Shown: piece after piece, positions 13,526-17,367 of the stretch
Numbering within the stretch: position 1 is the first letter of the stretch
Layout: every line of letters starts with the position of its first letter
Assembly (NCBI GenBank): GCA_900545815.1
Contig: URAM01000035.1
Location: forward strand, 1-17,367
DNA length: 17,367 nt
Direction: 5' to 3'
Source of the DNA: an uncultured Eubacteriales bacterium
GTDB taxonomy: Bacteria; Bacillota; Clostridia; Oscillospirales; Oscillospiraceae
The notes under the pieces: generated by a model
Told to the model about the DNA's origin: nothing
The model's input: only the letters and a program-made list of their open reading frames with translations
The model's database searches: none
Program-made: the position numbers and the translations under genes

Positions 13526-13951
13526 TTAGGACAGTTCCAGCAGCATCCCGTGTCCGTATTGGGCGTTGGGCAGGGGCTGGAAGCCGTAGGCTGCATAGAA
13601 CGGTTCCTTTCCGGGATTGGCGTAGAGGCTGCACGCGATTTTTACACCCGGCTGGACGTGGGTTTGCAGGTAGGCCAAGGCGTTTTTCACCAGCAGACCG
13701 CCGATGCCTTGACCTTGGTAGTCCGGATGGACGATCACGTCAGTGAGGTAGGCGTCGGTGCCGTAGTCAAAGAGGATGCGGGTGATGCCTACATAGCGGT
13801 CTCCGTGGCGGATGGCGATGACGGCGGTGGTGTGGGCCAAGACCTGTTTCGCCTGGGGTTCTGTCAGCGGCTGAAAGTGGACGGCCGTGCGCAGCTGGCA
13901 AAACGCCTGCACTGGGATGGTGTTGGTGACCACAAAGGGTTCGTCTTTTAT
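13526..13951 (-). CDS. GNAT family N-acetyltransferase with apparent ATA start
   Basis: A 141-residue acetyltransferase of the GNAT fold. Motif A, the acetyl-CoA pyrophosphate loop, is DVIVHPDYQGQGIGGLLV, preceded by the strand GITRILFDYGTDAYLT. The C-terminal part (KIACSLYANPGKEPFYAAYG) is also typical of the family. The substrate is unknown. A perfect AAGGAG lies 6 nt before codon ATA (13951-13949), exactly where a start codon should be, but no ATG, GTG or TTG stands there. The frame continues up to ATG at 14017, but those codons read the opposite strand of an IS3 remnant. Either the start mutated from ATG to ATA and expression is low, or ATA is used. It may be a gene beginning to decay after the IS insertion. 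Confidence 0.75.
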   Translation of the reverse strand: MKDEPFVVTNTIPVQAFCQLRTAVHFQPLTEPQAKQVLAHTTAVIAIRHGDRYVGITRILFDYGTDAYLTDVIVHPDYQGQGIGGLLVKNALAYLQTHVQPGVKIACSLYANPGKEPFYAAYGFQPLPNAQYGHGMLLELS

Positions 13952-13978
13952 GTTGTACTCCTTTTTACGGCATAACGC

Positions 13979-14246
13979 CTTCGATGTCAAGGAAAGGAAA
14001 TCCTTACGACAACGCAATGGCAGAAAATTTCTTTTCTATTCTGAAAACAGAATGTATCTATCGGCACAAACCAAATACATTCAGGGAAGCAAATAATTTG
14101 ATCGACAGATATATTTACTTTTATAACCACGAGCGCATCCAGAATAGAACTGGAGTGGCGCCGCTAACGCTGCGCCACTCCACTTAAAATTTAATATTCC
14201 CTACATAGGGGCTTTTTGTGCTGTCCGTATAAATTGGGGCAGTTCA
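13979..14246 (+). mobile_element. Right-end remnant of an IS3-family insertion sequence
   Basis: The last 268 bp or so of an IS3-family element remain: the transposase C-terminus (13984-14187), a perfect stem GGAGTGGCGC / GCGCCACTCC (14152-14181) over its final codons, and an end ending in GGGGCAGTTCA (14236-14246), which read inward is TGAACTGCCCC, a typical IS3-family terminal repeat. The left end and the first part of the transposase are missing. The left boundary falls near 13975-13980, just upstream of the GNAT ribosome site, so the GNAT promoter was probably displaced. Confidence 0.75.
13984..14187 (+). pseudogene. IS3-family transposase OrfB, C-terminal fragment
   Basis: 67 codons remain of an IS3-type DDE transposase. 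MSRKGNPYDNAMAENFFSIL is the familiar region holding the final Glu of the catalytic DDE triad, and FYNHERIQNRTGVAPL is the family's C-terminal signature. The two catalytic Asp residues and the OrfA helix-turn-helix are absent, so it cannot be active. The in-frame ATG is internal to the original gene and has no reason to act as a start, although AAGG-rich sequence lies nearby. Confidence 0.85.
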
Positions 14247-14271
14247 GGGTGCTTTTGGTATATTCGGTTGG

Positions 14272-15810
14272 TTACTTCTCTTCCTTAGCCTTCTCATCCC
14301 ATAGGGGCACGTCGATGCCCACCACGTCGGAGGTGAAGGGGGTGCCGTCACCCAGGTCGAAGTGACGGGTGGCACGCTTGACGTACTTGAAGCCGATGTA
14401 AAGCAGGGGGATGTTGCAATAGGCGATGACGATGTTGGCGAAGTCGGACATATTCCACAGGGAGCCCAGATCCAGACCAGCGATGCTGGTGACGACACCG
14501 AAGGCGATGACCACCAGGCAGAGCAGGTGGACGACGGTGATCCAGGCGCGGCTGCGGGAGATGCGGTTGGCGCAGATCTCGCTGAAGGACAGGAAGCCCA
14601 CCAGGCAGGTGAAGGCGAACAGGCCGAAGCACAGGGTCACCAGGAAGGTGACAGCACCGTTCAGGGCGGTACCTGGGGTCAGCTCAGCGCAGGAGGCCAG
14701 GAACTTGGGCAGCTTGTCCAGCTTGAACCAGGCGTCAGCGGCATCGGTGAGCCAGACGCGACCCATGATGACCACAAATCCGGTGAGGGTGCAGATAACG
14801 ATGGTGTCCAGGAACACGCCCAGAGCCTGGACGCAGCCCTGGTCACAGGGATGCTTGGCATCGGAAGCAGCGGCGGGCATGGTGATGGTACCCTGACCGG
14901 CTTCGTTGGACATCAGACCACGCTTGACACCCTGAACCAGGGCGATGCCGAAAGCGCCGCCAAAGACGGCTTCCGGACGGAAGGCCTGGGTGAAGACGGC
15001 GTAGAAGAACCAGGGGATGCGGGTGATGTTCAGGACGATGAGCACCAGGACGGTGAGGACATAGACCACGGCCATGATGGGCACGATGACATCGGTGACC
15101 TTGGCCACCTTTTTGGTGCCGCCGAAGGCCACGAAGGCCACCAGGACGATGAGGATGACAAAGGTGATCCAGTAGATGGGAGCGCCTGCGGCGATCTCAC
15201 TGCCGGTGAGGATGGAGGCCATGGAGACTACGGCGGAGATGGTGTTGAAGCCTTGTGCCGGCAGGCAGAGGAGGGCGTAGAGGATGTAGAGCAGGGACAG
15301 GGCTACACCTACCCATGCAGCGCCCTTCAGCAGACGGCTGCCGTAGAAGGGGAGACCGCCGATGTACTCATCGTCCTTTTTCTCCTTGAAGATCTGGGAC
15401 AGAGTGGATTCGGTGAAGGCGGTGGCCATGCCAAAGAAGGCGGAGAACCACATCCAGAACAGAGCGCCGGGGCCGCCGATGCTGATGGCGCCGGTGACGC
15501 CCAGGATGTTGCCCGGCCCTACCCGCATCGCAGTAGAGAGCAGGAAGGAGGCCAGGGGGGAGATGCCCGTCTTGGCCTTCTGGGTCTTGAGGACGTGGAG
15601 GCCGTACTTGAATTTCCGCACCTGGATGAAGCGCAGTTGGCAGGTGAAGAAGATGCCGGAGCCGATCAAAAGGATGATGGCCAGGCTGAAGTTCCCCAGG
15701 ATGGGGATGTTAGCGTACCAGTCAAAGTTGGTCGGAAAATCCCAAAACAGGTTAGAGACCACTTGGAGTTTATCACAGACCGCATTGACCGCCTTAAATA
15801 ATGGATGCAT
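14272..15810 (-). CDS. AGCS family sodium:alanine/glycine symporter
   Basis: A 512-residue inner-membrane transporter of the alanine/glycine:cation symporter family (AlsT/DagA type), taking up small neutral amino acids with sodium or protons. It has about 11 hydrophobic segments. Family signatures are TAMRVGPGNILGVTGAISIG (the usual form is GTGNI, here GPGNI), GPGALFWMWFSAFFGMATAF and SNEAGQGTITMPAAASDAKH, followed by QGCVQALGVFLDT. The N-terminal 50 residues are an extra amphipathic stretch before the first membrane helix. The ATG at 15810 follows AAAGAGGG. It has its own promoter-like sequence and is not in an operon. The Thr-to-Pro change in the signature is near the substrate/sodium site and could alter specificity. 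Confidence 0.92.
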   Translation of the reverse strand: MHPLFKAVNAVCDKLQVVSNLFWDFPTNFDWYANIPILGNFSLAIILLIGSGIFFTCQLRFIQVRKFKYGLHVLKTQKAKTGISPLASFLLSTAMRVGPGNILGVTGAISIGGPGALFWMWFSAFFGMATAFTESTLSQIFKEKKDDEYIGGLPFYGSRLLKGAAWVGVALSLLYILYALLCLPAQGFNTISAVVSMASILTGSEIAAGAPIYWITFVILIVLVAFVAFGGTKKVAKVTDVIVPIMAVVYVLTVLVLIVLNITRIPWFFYAVFTQAFRPEAVFGGAFGIALVQGVKRGLMSNEAGQGTITMPAAASDAKHPCDQGCVQALGVFLDTIVICTLTGFVVIMGRVWLTDAADAWFKLDKLPKFLASCAELTPGTALNGAVTFLVTLCFGLFAFTCLVGFLSFSEICANRISRSRAWITVVHLLCLVVIAFGVVTSIAGLDLGSLWNMSDFANIVIAYCNIPLLYIGFKYVKRATRHFDLGDGTPFTSDVVGIDVPLWDEKAKEEK

Positions 15811-15869
15811 GGAAAACCCTCTTTCTTAACTTTCTTTTTTTGGAAGGAGATTGCATTCTCTCCGGTCTC

Positions 15870-15898
15870 AGTGTACCGTAAATTCCATCGAGACGCAA
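15870..15898 (-). promoter_or_regulatory. Probable promoter of the AGCS symporter gene
   Basis: TTGCGT (15898-15893), 17 bp, TACACT (15875-15870) on the minus strand, about 60 bp before the ATG. A short stem (GGAGA / TCTCC, 15846-15863) lies in the leader. Confidence 0.5.
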
Positions 15899-15920
15899 GG
15901 AAAATATGCCCCGGCCATAG

Positions 15921-15950
15921 AAAACGCCGCCAAGGCATCCTTGGCGGCGT
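15921..15950 (-). terminator. Terminator after the tandem small membrane proteins
   Basis: ACGCCGCCAAGG (15924-15935), loop CAT, CCTTGGCGGCGT (15939-15950): 12 perfect pairs. Read on the minus strand it is followed by UUUU (15924-15921). It ends the paralogue operon before the symporter promoter. Confidence 0.8.
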
Positions 15951-16003
15951 AAAATGGATTGTATTGATTTGCGGTTCGGCAGAACCGTCCCTTCATGGTA
16001 GAA

Positions 16004-16318
16004 TCAGCACTCCCAGTAACGGCCAGTAACGTAGAACGGGCCATAACGTCTGACCTGCCACAGAACCAGGTCAAGGTCCGTTTCCTCTGCATGAGGGATA
16101 TTCTTTGTGATACGGTAGATCGTCATATTGTCTTTCGGCTCGTCTGCCAAATCCCAAGCCTCCTTGTCCTCCACATACTCCATGGTGAGGGCGCTTTTCG
16201 GAGAGATGAGAAACACATACGCACGCAGAGACAAGTCCGGAATCAGAAAGATCAGGCAGAGGAGAATCAGGAGCGCAATGCCGATGTATTTCGGGATGAT
16301 GTTTCGCTTCAATTTCAT
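16004..16318 (-). CDS. Small membrane-anchored protein, paralogue A
   Basis: A 104-residue protein of unknown function. A basic start (MKLKRNIIPK) leads into one transmembrane helix (about residues 11-30, YIGIALLILLCLIFLIP). A soluble, probably extracellular domain follows, with ALTMEYVEDKEAW, IYRITKNIPHAEETDLDLVL and WQVRRYGPFYVTGRYW. The ATG at 16318 follows AAAGGAGGAACG; 30 more upstream codons lack a ribosome site. It is a clear paralogue of the gene 35 bp upstream (16354-16656), about half identical by eye, so the pair arose by tandem duplication. No known domain is recognised. Single-pass topology could also be a signal-anchor for surface exposure. Confidence 0.72.
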   Translation of the reverse strand: MKLKRNIIPKYIGIALLILLCLIFLIPDLSLRAYVFLISPKSALTMEYVEDKEAWDLADEPKDNMTIYRITKNIPHAEETDLDLVLWQVRRYGPFYVTGRYWEC

Positions 16319-16353
16319 GGGGAGCGTTCCTCCTTTGGGAGCAGGGCTTGCGG

Positions 16354-16656
16354 TCACCAGCCGTAATAATCTCCGATGTAAAATGGTCCCCAACGACTGA
16401 CCTGCCATATAACAAGGTCAGCATCTGTAGCCTCTTCGTGAGGAATATTTTTCGTGATGCGATACAACTTGGTGTCTTCATCGAATCCTTCCCGTTTCTC
16501 GTATGCGACATCTTCTTCGTATTCCATGGTAAATGCTTTGACTGGCGAACACCAGAACACTGCCGTGCGAAGCGCCAAATCGGGAATCAGCAGGACAGAA
16601 AAAAGGAAGAGCAGAATCACAACGCCGATGAGTTTCGGGAGATGTTTTCGCAACAT
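16354..16656 (-). CDS. Small membrane-anchored protein, paralogue B
   Basis: A 100-residue protein with the same layout as its downstream neighbour: basic start (MLRKHLPK), one membrane helix (residues about 9-26), then LRTAVFWCSPVKAFTMEYEE and the best conserved block LYRITKNIPHEEATDADLVI followed by WQVSRWGPFYIGDYYGW. The ATG at 16656 follows AGGAGG. Between the copies, the IPDL-LR-VF, TMEY-ED and YRITKNIPH-E-TD-DLV-WQV-R-GPFY positions are kept, while the loop between them varies in length and sequence. That pattern indicates selection on a shared fold, with the loop free to diverge. It is first in a two-gene operon from the promoter at 16777-16805. Function unknown. Confidence 0.72.
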   Translation of the reverse strand: MLRKHLPKLIGVVILLFLFSVLLIPDLALRTAVFWCSPVKAFTMEYEEDVAYEKREGFDEDTKLYRITKNIPHEEATDADLVIWQVSRWGPFYIGDYYGW

Positions 16657-16751
16657 AACGAGTTCCTCCTGACTTTAAAATTTTAGCGCCCGATATAAGA
16701 CTACATCACTGATAGAACGTACTTGATAACCTATACTTGCGATTTTACGGA

Positions 16752-16763
16752 GTATGCGCATAC
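16752..16763. promoter_or_regulatory. 12-bp perfect palindrome just past the transcription start
   Basis: GTATGCGCATAC lies about 7-18 bp downstream of the predicted start of the small-protein operon. Its position suits a repressor operator. Confidence 0.45.
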
Positions 16764-16776
16764 CCTTCTATTGACG

Positions 16777-16805
16777 ACTATACCATAGAAAGTATAGCGT
16801 GTCAA
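16777..16805 (-). promoter_or_regulatory. Strong promoter of the paralogue operon
   Basis: TTGACA (16805-16800), 17 bp, TATAGT (16782-16777) on the minus strand. The reverse direction also carries TTGACG (16771-16776), 16 bp, TATAGC (16793-16798), making the stretch nearly symmetrical and perhaps a two-way promoter. The minus start near 16770 gives a leader of about 115 nt before 16656. Confidence 0.7.
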
Positions 16806-16890
16806 TCTATCCCAGTTAAAAAAGGTCAAATTAGCACGAAAGCCCATGAAAATGCTCCCTATACCTCTGTGCCATTGGCAAGAAAACCGT

Positions 16891-17367
16891 TCAATCTTCC
16901 TCCATTTCCTCCAGCAGCAATTCCACTCCGTTCTGAAAGGAGAACGGGTGCGCGGAAAGGGTGCTGGCGGTGAGGGTGGCAAGGTCGGTCTCCAGCAGGG
17001 CGAGCACGTCCGACAGCTCCCCACGGCTGAGCCGGTGTACCTGCACGGGCTGTCCCAGGATGCCCTGGTAGTAGAATAGCTCCTCTGGGTCGAACTTGGA
17101 GGTGTAGATGGCCAGCTTGCCCACCCGTGCCCCCTGGGGGTTGTGGAGGAAGTGGCCGCGGATCAGCTCTTGGGCGCACAGCTCCAAGATCAGCTCGCCC
17201 TCCACGTCCAAGTGGCGGGGCTGCCAGGTGAGGGCGTCCTGGAAGGTGGCGATGAAGAAGTAAGCGAACACGATGACCAGCCAGAAATACTTGTTGGTCA
17301 GGATGCTGGTGCCGCCGCCCTGACCGCACAGGTAGGCCAGCAGGCCGGCAGGGCCAACAGCGAAGAC
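16891..17367 (-). CDS. Membrane protein of unknown function, C-terminal part (cut by window edge)
   Basis: The frame is open from the window edge to the TGA at 16891, giving at least 158 residues. The visible N-terminal part has two hydrophobic stretches: FAVGPAGLLAYLCG, cut by the edge, and YFWLVIVFAYFFIATFQDAL. A soluble C-terminal domain of about 120 residues follows, with ELILELCAQELIRGHFLHNP, VGKLAIYTSKFDPEELFYYQ and an acidic end (LLLEEMEED). A GTG at 17271 lies inside a membrane segment and is not a likely start. No family was recognised. The gene has no clear terminator before the next promoter at 16805. Confidence 0.65.
   Translation of the reverse strand, partial: VFAVGPAGLLAYLCGQGGGTSILTNKYFWLVIVFAYFFIATFQDALTWQPRHLDVEGELILELCAQELIRGHFLHNPQGARVGKLAIYTSKFDPEELFYYQGILGQPVQVHRLSRGELSDVLALLETDLATLTASTLSAHPFSFQNGVELLLEEMEED

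Noticed and set aside
14362..15801. 479-codon frame antisense to the AGCS symporter
   Set aside because: It is made almost wholly of Gly, Asp, Glu and His from the complement of hydrophobic codons; it is an artefact of the membrane protein gene.

Overview
The window looks like the chromosome of a GC-rich, gut-type Firmicute of class Clostridia, most likely Oscillospiraceae (my inference). The evidence is strong AGGAGG-type ribosome sites, near-consensus sigma-A promoters, a DegV/FakA fatty-acid kinase pair, an AGCS symporter and a Clostridia-type serine recombinase. It has two parts: the right end of an integrated phage-like element (about 1-7610) and ordinary host chromosome (about 7590-17367).

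Element. Reading inward from the host junction: a large serine recombinase (6156-7610, +) whose last codons and stop lie inside the initiator tRNA gene; a 220-bp non-coding array of different 10-bp words, each written twice (5919-6141); a repressor joining an XRE helix-turn-helix to a probable ribbon-helix-helix domain (5443-5916, +); a divergent Cro-like gene and a small coupled gene (5317-4936, -); a probable replication origin of 12 iterons (ATTAAACGG / CCGTTTAAT) around an AT-rich core (4542-4940); a DUF3987 primase/helicase-like protein (4513-2954, -); and two small genes (2792-2303, -). Next comes a complete type I toxin-antitoxin locus: a 30-aa Hol_Tox-like peptide on + and an antisense RNA on - with its own consensus promoter and terminator. 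A strong terminator and a new promoter then lead to a scaffold protein and a major capsid protein that run toward the left edge. Integrase, regulators, primase, origin and capsid genes in this order, with no portal or terminase in the visible part, recall capsid-encoding phage satellites. A trimmed prophage cannot be excluded, because the left end lies outside the window.

Junction. tRNA-fMet and tRNA-Leu(UAA) form a minus-strand operon with a TTGACA-N17-TATTCT promoter. The only clear terminator for this operon now lies inside the recombinase coding sequence, so the element appears to have supplied the 3' end of a host tRNA transcript. Positions 7765-8491 hold no confident gene, but carry a strong minus-strand promoter and several perfect inverted repeats.

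Host part. Bax inhibitor-1 family membrane protein (-); unknown lipoprotein (-); fakB-like degV, fakA and a TetR regulator (+, closely spaced); a GNAT acetyltransferase (-) whose apparent start codon is ATA and whose upstream region was replaced by an IS3-family remnant; an AGCS sodium:amino-acid symporter (-); two tandem paralogous small membrane proteins of unknown function behind a near-consensus promoter with a 12-bp palindrome (-); and the C-terminal part of an unknown membrane protein cut by the right edge (-).
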